A stretch of DNA of 64,000 bases from Flavobacterium denitrificans DSM 15936 (GTDB lineage Bacteria > Bacteroidota > Bacteroidia > Flavobacteriales > Flavobacteriaceae), in assembly GCF_000425445.1 (NCBI RefSeq), contig NZ_KE384378.1, positions 625,399-689,398 on the forward strand, written 5' to 3'. Shown in pieces: positions 9,889 to 17,061 of the stretch. The position numbers were made by a program, and so were the translations under genes. Numbering within the stretch: the stretch's first letter is position 1; each line of letters opens with the position of its first letter. The notes below the pieces were generated by a model, which worked only from the letters and a program-made list of their open reading frames with translations, searched no databases and was not told the origin of the DNA.

Positions 9889-9983
9889 CGTTTGCCACTA
9901 AGGCACTAAGACACTAAGTTTTCTTTTTATCTTTTCTTAAAAATCTTCGCGACTTTGTGTCTTTGCGGCTAAACGACCGGCAC

Positions 9984-10010
9984 AAAAAAAGCACCCGATT
10001 AAAGGTGCTT
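9984..10010 (-). terminator. Rho-independent terminator of the 31-aa peptide gene
   Basis: Read on the minus strand, AAGCACC / GGTGCTT-type pairing (AGCACC, 7-nt loop, GGGTGCT) is followed by seven T. It lies 25 nt after the stop codon of the small gene at 10035. Confidence 0.85.
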
Positions 10011-10034
10011 CATAACAAATACGATATTTCTATC

Positions 10035-10130
10035 CTATTGCCTATATTGATGCACCGACATGTAAAAGCATTCACGACCCGAAGTCGAGGCTACTAATGC
10101 TGCGTTGTGTATGTATAATTTAAAACTCAT
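10035..10130 (-). CDS. 31-aa peptide gene with its own promoter and terminator
   Basis: A very short ORF (ATG 10130, TAG 10035). The peptide begins MSFKLYIHNAALVAS and ends with SVHQYRQ; the middle is TSGRECFYM. It is a complete transcription unit: a Bacteroidota promoter at 10191-10223, a 54-nt leader containing the hairpin TGAAAC/GTTTCA (10163-10179), the ORF, and a strong terminator 25 nt after the stop. A tiny ORF followed at once by a terminator is also the layout of a leader-peptide attenuator, but no biosynthetic operon follows on this strand. It could be a peptide, a leader, or a dual-function small RNA. I do not recognise the family. Confidence 0.55.
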   Translation of the reverse strand: MSFKLYIHNAALVASTSGRECFYMSVHQYRQ

Positions 10131-10190
10131 TTTGTTTATTTTTTATAATTGTTGTTGTTTTATGAAACGCTATGTTTCAATTTTGTTGGG

Positions 10191-10223
10191 CAAAGATATG
10201 ATGAAAAAAATCATATTTCCAAA
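10191..10223 (-). promoter_or_regulatory. Promoter of the 31-aa peptide gene
   Basis: On the minus strand, TTTG (10220-10223) is followed after exactly 21 nt by TATCTTTG (10191-10198), matching the flavobacterial -33/-7 consensus. The predicted start is near 10184. Confidence 0.7.
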
Positions 10224-10504
10224 TCTTTTTTAAGAATAATTTTCTGACTATCAATTAGTTATATCTAAAATTTAGACAAAGAAATTCCTGTCCGCAAACT
10301 GGTGCAGATCTCATTTTTGTATCAAATGACTGTTACTCATCAGATTACTTTCCAAGACTATATCTTCCTATTTTTATTAATCATTAAACATTTGGTTAAT
10401 TATTTTTTTAAGTTTTTTTAGTTCTGGTTTGGTTTTCTATCATTTTAAACGTCTTTCTTGTCATGTTGAGCGAAGTCGAAACACTCGCAAAAACTATTTT
10501 AAAC

Positions 10505-10534
10505 AAAAAAAGCGTCCTAAAATGAGGACGCTTT
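10505..10534 (-). terminator. Rho-independent terminator of the 40-aa peptide gene
   Basis: On the minus strand the stem AAGCGTCCTC / GAGGACGCTT type (GCGTCCT, short loop, AGGACGC) is followed by seven T, seven nt after the ORF stop codon. Confidence 0.88.
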
Positions 10535-10540
10535 TCTGTT

Positions 10541-10663
10541 TTATGATGAGTTTGACTCTAAATTTTACATTTCAATTTCACAAAAACACACACGCATCCT
10601 GAGCTTACAGCTGGAGAATCTCCGGCTAAAGTTTCAAAATTTTGGTTTGCTGAAAGTATCATT
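10541..10663 (-). CDS. 40-aa Cys-containing peptide gene with its own promoter and terminator
   Basis: Short ORF, ATG 10663 to TAA 10541. The peptide begins MILSANQNFETLAGDSPAV and continues SSGCVCVFVKLKCKI before an ESNSS tail. It carries three Cys in its C-terminal third (GCVCV, KLKCK), after an acidic first half that could be read as leader-like. A canonical promoter lies 30 nt upstream (10693-10725) and a strong terminator immediately downstream, so the transcript is about 150 nt. The coding sequence also folds locally (AGCCGGAGA / TCTCCAGCT). A RiPP-like precursor or a small regulatory RNA are both possible. No modifying enzyme is visible nearby. Confidence 0.55.
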
Positions 10664-10692
10664 GTGTTTTTTTATGTTTTTAATTACAGATA

Positions 10693-10725
10693 CAAATGTA
10701 GTATATTTTGTAGAAATTTAACAAA
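10693..10725 (-). promoter_or_regulatory. Promoter of the 40-aa peptide gene
   Basis: On the minus strand, TTTG (10722-10725), a 21-nt spacer, then TACATTTG (10693-10700). This has the same architecture and spacer as the promoter of the neighbouring 31-aa gene. Confidence 0.75.
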
Positions 10726-10915
10726 TATTGGTAAAAATAATATTTTTGCAACAAATTCTACAAATTGATATTTGCAGGGTTTATTGATGTAATTATTCTC
10801 TGATTCTCATATTAAAGCTTGAATTAGTTTTCATCATGTGCGCGAGCGGGACGCTCTCGCCAGCAGGAGGATTATTGAATTTCATAAAAGAACACTTCGT
10901 AGAACTGGTTTTGAG

Positions 10916-12088
10916 TTAAATTATGTTTTTCATTTTACCAAATTCTTCAATTGTTCTAAAATTTAAAGCTGAGTGTATTCTTTTCTTGTTATACCAATTT
11001 TCTATGAATTCGAAAATTTCGATTTCCATTTGTTCTTTTTCAAGAAGTTTATTTCTGTATATCATTTCCGTCTTTAATCGACTGAAAAAACTTTCAGCGA
11101 TAGAATTATCCCAGTAATTTCCTTTAGCACTCATGCTTCTTGTAACTAATTTATGAGAATCTAATATTTTTGTAAAATTTCTATTTGCGTACTGAATCCC
11201 TCTATCAGAATGAAATATTAATTCATTTATGATTTCCCTATTTTTAACCGCCATTTTCCAAGCCGGCAAAGTTGTTTGTTCAGTGGTCAGACTATTACTT
11301 AGATTCCATCCAATTATTTTTCGGTCGAACAAATCCAAAATAATTGTTAGGTATAAAAAACCATCTTTTATTCTTATGTAAGTAATGTCGGAAACCCAAA
11401 CTCTACAAGGTTCGCTCACTGTAAATTTTCTATTTAAAATATTAGGAGCAACAAAATTGTTATGATTTGAATTCGTTGTTATTTTAAACTTCCTCTTCTG
11501 CTTACTATGCAACCCCATTTGCTTCATATATCTTGAAACTGTCGGTCGTGCTATTTTGGAACCTCGAATTTGAAGTTCTTTAGTAATTTTATAGCCCCCA
11601 TATTGTTGTTTAAAATCAAAAAATATAGAAGCAATTTCTTCTTTTGCTAAAGTTATTCGAAGTTGTGTTTTTGAAATTACATGTTTTTTCCATCTGCGAT
11701 ATGTCATTTCACCCACACCTAAAATTTTACACATTCTTTTAATTGGAAATATTTTTTCATTATTTTTTATGAAATTAAAAATCATCAATCTTCCGTTTAA
11801 AAAGTGGTTGCCACCTTTTTTTAAGATTTCAAAGTTTTGCTCAGATTGTTTAATTTTTCTTTTTAATTCCCTAATTTTTTGTTCTTCTGGATTTAATCTT
11901 ATCTTTCCGTTACCACTCCCGCAGAAAGCTACTGATCCAAATTTTTCATATTCTTGTCGCCATCTAAACAATATTGAACGTGATAATTTAAGTTCTTTTC
12001 CAACTTGCAAAATATTGCCTCTTTCATAACTCAATTTGACTGCATTCTCTTTGAAAATGCTATCATAAGTTTTTTTTCTTTTTCTCAT
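10916..12088 (-). CDS. IS3-family transposase, intact DDE
   Basis: A 390-residue single-frame transposase that combines the OrfA-like and OrfB-like parts without a frameshift. N-terminal helix-turn-helix: SYERGNILQVGKELKLSRS and RWRQEYEKFG (residues about 18-52). A coiled region follows (EQKIRELKRKIKQSEQNFE) and then an HTH_21-like segment. The rve integrase core has all three acidic residues: D in VWVSDITYI, D in FHSDRGIQYA and E in NYWDNSIAESFF. It ends with the usual WYNKKRIHSALNFRT block. It lies three bases downstream of a second, degenerate copy in the same orientation. Confidence 0.9.
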   Translation of the reverse strand: MRKRKKTYDSIFKENAVKLSYERGNILQVGKELKLSRSILFRWRQEYEKFGSVAFCGSGNGKIRLNPEEQKIRELKRKIKQSEQNFEILKKGGNHFLNGRLMIFNFIKNNEKIFPIKRMCKILGVGEMTYRRWKKHVISKTQLRITLAKEEIASIFFDFKQQYGGYKITKELQIRGSKIARPTVSRYMKQMGLHSKQKRKFKITTNSNHNNFVAPNILNRKFTVSEPCRVWVSDITYIRIKDGFLYLTIILDLFDRKIIGWNLSNSLTTEQTTLPAWKMAVKNREIINELIFHSDRGIQYANRNFTKILDSHKLVTRSMSAKGNYWDNSIAESFFSRLKTEMIYRNKLLEKEQMEIEIFEFIENWYNKKRIHSALNFRTIEEFGKMKNII

Positions 12089-12091
12089 TTA

Positions 12092-13213
12092 TCATTTCAA
12101 ATTAAAAATGCTTTCTTTTTTATTATGCAAAGTCTCTATGTATTCAAATATTTCGACTCGCATTTCATTTTTAGTCAAGCGTTTATGTCTGCATGCAAAT
12201 TCCTTTTTTAATTGATTGAAAAAATCACGAGCAATAGCATTGTCCAAATAGTCACCTTTATTGCTCATACTTCTGGTTACAGACTTATGAAAATTTAATG
12301 TTTTTGTAAAACTTCTACTAGCATATTGAGCCCCTCTTGTTGAATGAAATATTAATTTGTTTGTAATTTCCCTATTATTAACAGCCATTTCCCAAGCAAC
12401 TAAAACAGTTTCTTTAGTAGTCAACCCGTCGCCTAGGCTCCAACCAATTATTTTATGATCAAACAAATCCAAAATAATTGTGAGATATAAATATCCTTTT
12501 GTGGTTTTTATATAAGTAATGGCAGAAATCCAAACTTTAGATGGTTGCGTTGCTATGTATTTTTCATCTAATATATTAGGGGCGTAAAGATTAAATTCCG
12601 AATTAATTCGTACTTTATTTTTTTTTATCACCATGCTACGCAAACCTAATTGTCGCATGTATTTCGCTACTCTTGTACACTCTATTTTATAGCCTCTTTT
12701 TTGGAGTTCTTTCGTAATTCGTGGACTTCCATATCGTTCTTTGAATTCAAAAAATATAGATGTTATTTCTTGCTTGATTAAAATTATACGGATTTGAGTT
12801 TTTGGAATAATTTGTTTTTTCCATCGATAATATGTAATTGCGCTCACTCCTAAAGCTTTGCACATATTATTGATTGAGTATATTTTTTTATTGCTGTCTA
12901 TAAATTGATAAAGTGATAATCGGTCTTGAAAAAGATATTTATTTCCTTTTTTTAAGATTTCGAATTTCAATTCTAATTCTTTAAGTTTTTTTTCAAGTTT
13001 GTGAATTTGTTCTTGTTCAGGATTTAATTTTAATTTACCTGTTCCAGGAAAACTTGCATTTCCAAATTTTTGATGCTCTTTTCTCCAACTAAACAATAAT
13101 GAGCGTGTTATTTTTAGTTCTTTTTCAACTCGTGAAACATTCCCCCTTTCATAACTTAATTGAATTGCCTTCTCTTTGAAAATAGGGTCGTAGATTTTTA
13201 GTTTTTCTTTCAC
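12092..13213 (-). CDS. IS3-family transposase paralogue with all three DDE residues replaced
   Basis: 373 residues, GTG start at 13213, collinear with the intact copy downstream from the first to nearly the last block (SYERGNVSRVEKELKITRS, ILDLFDHKIIGWSLGDGLTT). The catalytic positions are lost: VWISAITYI has Ala for the first Asp, FHSTRGAQYA has Thr for the second, and DYLDNAIARDFF has Arg for the Glu. The C-terminal WYN..R.HSAL..RT block is replaced by HNKKESIFNLK, and the stop abuts TAA then the ATG of the next transposase. The frame is otherwise open throughout. It is either a decaying copy or a retained DNA-binding protein; it cannot be an active transposase. Confidence 0.85.
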   Translation of the reverse strand: MKEKLKIYDPIFKEKAIQLSYERGNVSRVEKELKITRSLLFSWRKEHQKFGNASFPGTGKLKLNPEQEQIHKLEKKLKELELKFEILKKGNKYLFQDRLSLYQFIDSNKKIYSINNMCKALGVSAITYYRWKKQIIPKTQIRIILIKQEITSIFFEFKERYGSPRITKELQKRGYKIECTRVAKYMRQLGLRSMVIKKNKVRINSEFNLYAPNILDEKYIATQPSKVWISAITYIKTTKGYLYLTIILDLFDHKIIGWSLGDGLTTKETVLVAWEMAVNNREITNKLIFHSTRGAQYASRSFTKTLNFHKSVTRSMSNKGDYLDNAIARDFFNQLKKEFACRHKRLTKNEMRVEIFEYIETLHNKKESIFNLK

Positions 13214-13309
13214 CTATTAAAGTTAAGGTTTTATTTGTCTTATTGTATTATAAATGAAACCTTAATGTGCTTTTTTAGTTTTTGCCATTCTATATTTTTG
13301 ATAAAAAAA

Positions 13310-13465
13310 ATGGAAAGTGTAAGAAGTTATATTGATTTTAAAAATGTAGCGAAACTAGTTCAAATAGAAAACCAAAGAAAAAAGATGCTTTGGGAACGAA
13401 AAAGCAAAAAGCTATTAATAGCTATAATAGTTCTTTTTCTAATGATTATACTTTTTATAGAATAA
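13310..13465 (+). CDS. Small single-pass membrane protein (51 aa)
   Basis: It starts at ATG 13310 after an A-rich leader; a longer in-frame start at 13235 would run through the promoter-like TATTTTTG at 13293-13300. The N-terminal half is amphipathic and basic (IENQRKKMLWERKSKK), followed by a C-terminal hydrophobic helix (LLIAIIVLFLMIILFIE). It is divergent from the degenerate transposase. The size and layout would fit a small membrane toxin or a membrane-anchored peptide. The family is not recognised. Confidence 0.5.
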   Translation: MESVRSYIDFKNVAKLVQIENQRKKMLWERKSKKLLIAIIVLFLMIILFIE

Positions 13466-13595
13466 ACCTCCTGCCTGAGCGAACGTCTAAATAGCGCTCA
13501 TAATTTTTGAAGTTGGTTACTTTCAAAAGCTTGACGTTCGTATCAGCGGGGGAATTGCCCACAATAATTGTTTTATTATCTGTGTAAAATAAAAA

Positions 13596-13632
13596 ACAAA
13601 AGCTACATGATATTGTAGCTTTTGTTTTTTTT
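13596..13632. terminator. Bidirectional terminator-like hairpin
   Basis: The perfect 12-bp stem ACAAAAGCTACA / TGTAGCTTTTGT with a 6-nt loop, flanked by A-run and T-run, lies between the 51-aa gene (plus strand) and the end of the OLD gene (minus strand). Confidence 0.8.
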
Positions 13633-13744
13633 GATTTGTATTGCGTCTTACTGTTGCGGGCACGGATTGCAAATCGGTGCTAACGAACAGTAGAGGCATA
13701 ACTGTGCGATCGGGTTATTTTTTTTGCAGAGCTTGAGATTTTAC

Positions 13745-15622
13745 TCATTCTTTTTGAGTAATAAAATTGTAAATCTCAATGGTTAAGTTTTCAATCTCTT
13801 TATTTTTAGATAAAATTTCCCATGAAAAATTAGCATTAAATACTAGTTCACTTAAATCTCTTTTATTATTTATTGTACCAAATGAACCATCTGACTTTAC
13901 TTCGTAAGCCGATTGATTAAGTATAAAAATAGAAGAAATCTTTCCCATTTTATTTCTTATTTGTTCTAGAAATTCTCCTACATATTTTTTTGCAAAATCG
14001 GAATAATTAACTTCAGATAATACTTTCTTAATTTTTAATAAAATTTCCGTTTCGTTTGATTTAACTAACGTTTTATTGCAAAGTTCAATTAAAACTTCTT
14101 GCCACATTTCATTCGTCAAAAGATTCTCGACTTCTCTAATGTTCCAAACAACTTTAGGAATAAAATTATCTGTTTTTGCTTCTTCTAACTCTTTCAATCT
14201 AATTCCTTTTTTACTGTTTTTTTTAGATGCATCTGAATCTGCTAAAAGAAATATTCTATTACTGATTGATAAGGCCTTTATATCCTTCAAAATTATTTCA
14301 ACATCTTCTTTCTCTACTTCATCTTCAAAAATATAATGTTCAATATTTGATCCTGCATATTCAAAAAATGCAAAATCAATATCTTCTTTTGGGTAAGATT
14401 TTTTAATAAAATCACAATACGATTTTAAAAAAGCTTTAATGTAATTCCTGTCTGATATTCCTTCTACCCAGATACTACAATTTGCCATAAAAACGGAAGA
14501 ATTATTTACTCCTAAATTTCTCAGCAATTCATTATCTCCCCTATTTACATTTTTTATTATAAATTGTTTTTCACCATTTGTTATTTTTTTGGGCGAAAAA
14601 GAATAAATCGAAACATTTTCTTTCTCAATAGTTAAATCTAAAAAATGATTAGAATGGGTTGTAATTATATATGTTAGATTTTTCTTCTTTAAATCATCAT
14701 TATTTGTTATTTGTTCTAAAAATAAACGTTGCATTCCAGGGTGAAGATTAAGTTCTGGTTCGTCAATAAATATAAATGAATCACCTTCCGCCATAAAAAT
14801 TTTATACATCAAAATTATTATAGCTTGCACTCCATCACCAAGTCTAAACAAATCTCTAGTTTCTTTTTCTCCTTCAATATGAACACTAATATTCTCTAAA
14901 TTATTGTTTCCAGCTAAACTCTCATCCTTATTAAATTCAGCAACAATATCAACCTTTTTACCATCAAAAAAATATTTGCCGATAAAATCCTCAAACTTCT
15001 CGAAAGATTCTCTAATTTCTCTTTTTGAATTTCTCGTGTTTAGAATTTCTTTATATAGATGAATGCCTGTAAAAATATTTACTTTTTTATTATTTAATTT
15101 ATAGTAATAATTGAGCGTTTCTAAAAAAATATCGTTTTCTATTTTTTGATAACCAGGGTTAGTATATCTAAATAGAGAATGAGCGGATCTTAAGGTTGGA
15201 ATATAATATCGTTTACATTTCGAAAAGTCTTTAATCAGATTACTTATAGACTCTATATAAGTATTCTGTATTTCTTGCGAGAAATTATATTTGGATCTTT
15301 CAAAAATTTCCAAGTTTTCCTTAATTGTATCATTAATATCTGCACTATTTTTTATTTCTTTAAATCTGCTTCTTAATGCACGAAAAGAATTATTTAAAAA
15401 TTCTTGGTGTTTTTTCAAATTATCAATATCTACACCAATGATATTATCCGAATTCATAAAATATCTAATAAACATACTTTTACCGCTGTTATTAGCACCT
15501 ACTATAATATTAATATCGTTAAATTTTGGTAAATAAATTAATGTCTCTGAACTATCATTAAAATAATAATTGTTAGAATCGTCTCCACCTTTTTTATCCT
15601 TAAATATAATATTGTGATTCAT
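13745..15622 (-). CDS. OLD-family ATP-dependent nuclease (AAA ATPase plus TOPRIM)
   Basis: 625 residues. The N-terminal ABC/SMC-like ATPase has Walker A GANNSGKS at about 42-49. Walker B is in SFIFIDEPELNLHPGMQ (about 280), followed by the H-loop-like YIITTHSNHFLD. The C-terminal TOPRIM domain starts near residue 385 with the Glu motif WVEGISDRNYIKAFL, then the metal-binding DxD motif IFLLADSDAS. This is the class 1 OLD layout. Relatives act in phage defence, alone or with a helicase partner (GajA of Gabija). No GajB-like UvrD helicase or reverse transcriptase is adjacent, so a stand-alone OLD nuclease is the better reading. It sits beside the transposase pair in an accessory region. Confidence 0.87.
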   Translation of the reverse strand: MNHNIIFKDKKGGDDSNNYYFNDSSETLIYLPKFNDINIIVGANNSGKSMFIRYFMNSDNIIGVDIDNLKKHQEFLNNSFRALRSRFKEIKNSADINDTIKENLEIFERSKYNFSQEIQNTYIESISNLIKDFSKCKRYYIPTLRSAHSLFRYTNPGYQKIENDIFLETLNYYYKLNNKKVNIFTGIHLYKEILNTRNSKREIRESFEKFEDFIGKYFFDGKKVDIVAEFNKDESLAGNNNLENISVHIEGEKETRDLFRLGDGVQAIIILMYKIFMAEGDSFIFIDEPELNLHPGMQRLFLEQITNNDDLKKKNLTYIITTHSNHFLDLTIEKENVSIYSFSPKKITNGEKQFIIKNVNRGDNELLRNLGVNNSSVFMANCSIWVEGISDRNYIKAFLKSYCDFIKKSYPKEDIDFAFFEYAGSNIEHYIFEDEVEKEDVEIILKDIKALSISNRIFLLADSDASKKNSKKGIRLKELEEAKTDNFIPKVVWNIREVENLLTNEMWQEVLIELCNKTLVKSNETEILLKIKKVLSEVNYSDFAKKYVGEFLEQIRNKMGKISSIFILNQSAYEVKSDGSFGTINNKRDLSELVFNANFSWEILSKNKEIENLTIEIYNFITQKE

Positions 15623-15801
15623 AAATGTTATTTTTTTTGCAATTTTATAAAAAACAAAGCAAACTCGCTTTCATATTAGTTTTTCAATTTACCTCAATTA
15701 AGTTTTCCAAGAAAACTTAGTTATCAAAGATTAATAATATTTTATTAGATTTCTTACGGTTTTCCGTAATTACTATGGCTTCATAGAGTATGAATTACGC
15801 T

Positions 15802-15830
15802 CAAATATATACAAACAAAAAGCCTTCAAA
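15802..15830 (-). promoter_or_regulatory. Promoter of the OLD nuclease gene
   Basis: On the minus strand, TTTG (15827-15830), a 17-nt spacer, and TATATTTG (15802-15809). The predicted leader is about 170 nt, unusually long, with a short CTTACGG/CCGTAA dyad. Confidence 0.55.
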
Positions 15831-15870
15831 CCAAGTACAAACACCTGATTTAAAAGCCAACAAATAAATA

Positions 15871-15897
15871 CCTAACAGGTTTCTAAAACCTGTTAGG
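15871..15897. terminator. Perfect 12-bp stem hairpin after tatD
   Basis: CCTAACAGGTTT, 3-nt loop, AAACCTGTTAGG, nine bases beyond the tatD stop codon. It probably ends tatD transcription, although no long T-run follows on the minus strand. This hairpin is also a common intergenic repeat type. Confidence 0.55.
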
Positions 15898-15906
15898 AAA
15901 ACAAAC

Positions 15907-16704
15907 TTAAATCCCAAAAAAGCTTTTAGAATTCCTAGTCGTTTCCTCCGCTACTTTATCCAAAGTAATTCCTTTAAACTGTGCAATTGTTCCAGCAACA
16001 TACGGCAGAAAAGCAGGTTCGCAACGACGTTCGTGGTATTTCTTCAAGAGACTGTTCGGGACATTTTTAGGAAGCATAAACGGCGCATCGGTTTCAATCA
16101 TCATTCGGTCGAGCGGTACGTACTGAATGACTTCTTTTAAAGGACTGAAACGCTTGGCATCTGAAATCGCTCCTGTAAAACCCAGATAAAATCCGTTATC
16201 GAGATAGGTTTTGGCTTCTTGCAACGTTCCCGTAAAACAATGCACAACGGCTTTTGGCAGTTTCGGCAAATAGTCTTTGGTACTATTCATAAAAGAATTA
16301 AAAGCGCTTCTTTCGTGCAAAAACAAAGGTTTCTGAACTTCAATCGCCAATTCTAATTGGGCTTTGTAACATTCTTCCTGTTTGTTTCGGGGCGAAAAGT
16401 CACGATCAAAATCGAGTCCGCATTCGCCAATGGAAACTACATGTTTCAGTTCTAATAATTTCTTCAGTTTCGAAATACTCTGCGCATCGAAACGCTGTGC
16501 ATCATGCGGATGTATTCCGGCTGTAGCGTACAACACGCGCGGATACTGCCTCGCAATCTTCGCAGATTGTTCACTATTTCGTACGCTGGTGCCTGTGAGT
16601 ATCATTTGTGATACATCGGCATCGAGCGCGTCTTGTACGACATCGTCTATGTCGTTTTGGAATTGTTTGTTGGTTAGGTTGATTCCTATGTCTATATAAT
16701 TCAT
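15907..16704 (-). CDS. tatD: TatD-family metal-dependent deoxyribonuclease
   Basis: A 265-residue TIM-barrel hydrolase. The N-terminal block is MNYIDIGINLTNKQF; this subgroup has D/N in place of the first HxH of many amidohydrolases. Further family motifs are ATAGIHPHDA, VSIGECGLDFDRD, LFLHERSAF, VVHCFTGT and MIETDAPFM. The E in GECGLD, the H in LHER and HCF, and the D in ETDAP are the expected metal ligands. The family has 3'-5' exonuclease activity on DNA in repair. It is monocistronic. Confidence 0.92.
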   Translation of the reverse strand: MNYIDIGINLTNKQFQNDIDDVVQDALDADVSQMILTGTSVRNSEQSAKIARQYPRVLYATAGIHPHDAQRFDAQSISKLKKLLELKHVVSIGECGLDFDRDFSPRNKQEECYKAQLELAIEVQKPLFLHERSAFNSFMNSTKDYLPKLPKAVVHCFTGTLQEAKTYLDNGFYLGFTGAISDAKRFSPLKEVIQYVPLDRMMIETDAPFMLPKNVPNSLLKKYHERRCEPAFLPYVAGTIAQFKGITLDKVAEETTRNSKSFFGI

Positions 16705-17061
16705 TTTTTTTAAGTTGCTAAGGTTCTGAGAGGCTAAGATGCTAAGGTTTTTCTCTCTGTTGCCTTAAATTATTTATTTTTTTGCCACTAAGGCACTAGG
16801 ACACAAAGTTTTTTGTTTTTTAATCTCGCAATCCCGATAGTTATCGGGAGCAGAGTCGCTAAGTTTTTTTTTAGCCACAGATTATTAAGATTAAAAGGAT
16901 TATTTTAAAATCTGTTGAATCTGCAAAATCTGCGTGAAAAAATTCTTTGCGAACCTTTCGTAAATCTTAGCGAACTTTGCGGTTAAAATTATCACAAAGC
17001 GTTAGACGCACTGCCGTGCGCCTCTACACTGAAAACTGCGACCGCGACTGAACACTAAAAA
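16705..17061. repeat. Gene-free 357-bp stretch of dispersed flavobacterial repeats
   Basis: No ORF is supported here. The stretch holds phrases also seen near 8890, 9780 and 19570 (CACTAAGGCACTAGGACAC, AGCCACAGATTATTAAGA, AATCTGCGTGAAAAAATT), the palindrome CCCGATAGTTATCGGG at 16833-16848, and the dyad GCGCACTGCCGTGCGC-like segment near 16988. Confidence 0.6.
16833..16848. repeat. Palindromic repeat CCCGATAGTTATCGGG, copy 2
   Basis: It differs at one position from the perfect palindrome at 8951 and is followed by GAG in both places. Confidence 0.7.

Larger units (their letters stand above)
10862..13476. mobile_element. Candidate composite IS region with two IS3-type transposases
   Basis: It spans the two transposase genes and the 51-aa gene. 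The inner edges of the flanks match in inverted orientation: GCAGGAGGATTATT at 10864 and the complement of AATAAACCTCCTGC at 13463 (13 of 14 positions). Weaker similarity extends outward through GACG(C/T)TC. I could not identify a target-site duplication, and the repeats may belong to a wider intergenic family rather than being true IS ends. Confidence 0.35.

Noticed and set aside
13235..13309. Longer start for the 51-aa membrane protein
   Set aside because: It would include a TATTTTTG promoter element, and the extra residues are hydrophobic and unlike a normal N-terminus.
13745..15622. Calling the OLD gene a Gabija GajA
   Set aside because: No UvrD-like GajB helicase is adjacent; the minus-strand neighbour downstream is the transposase region and the upstream one is tatD.
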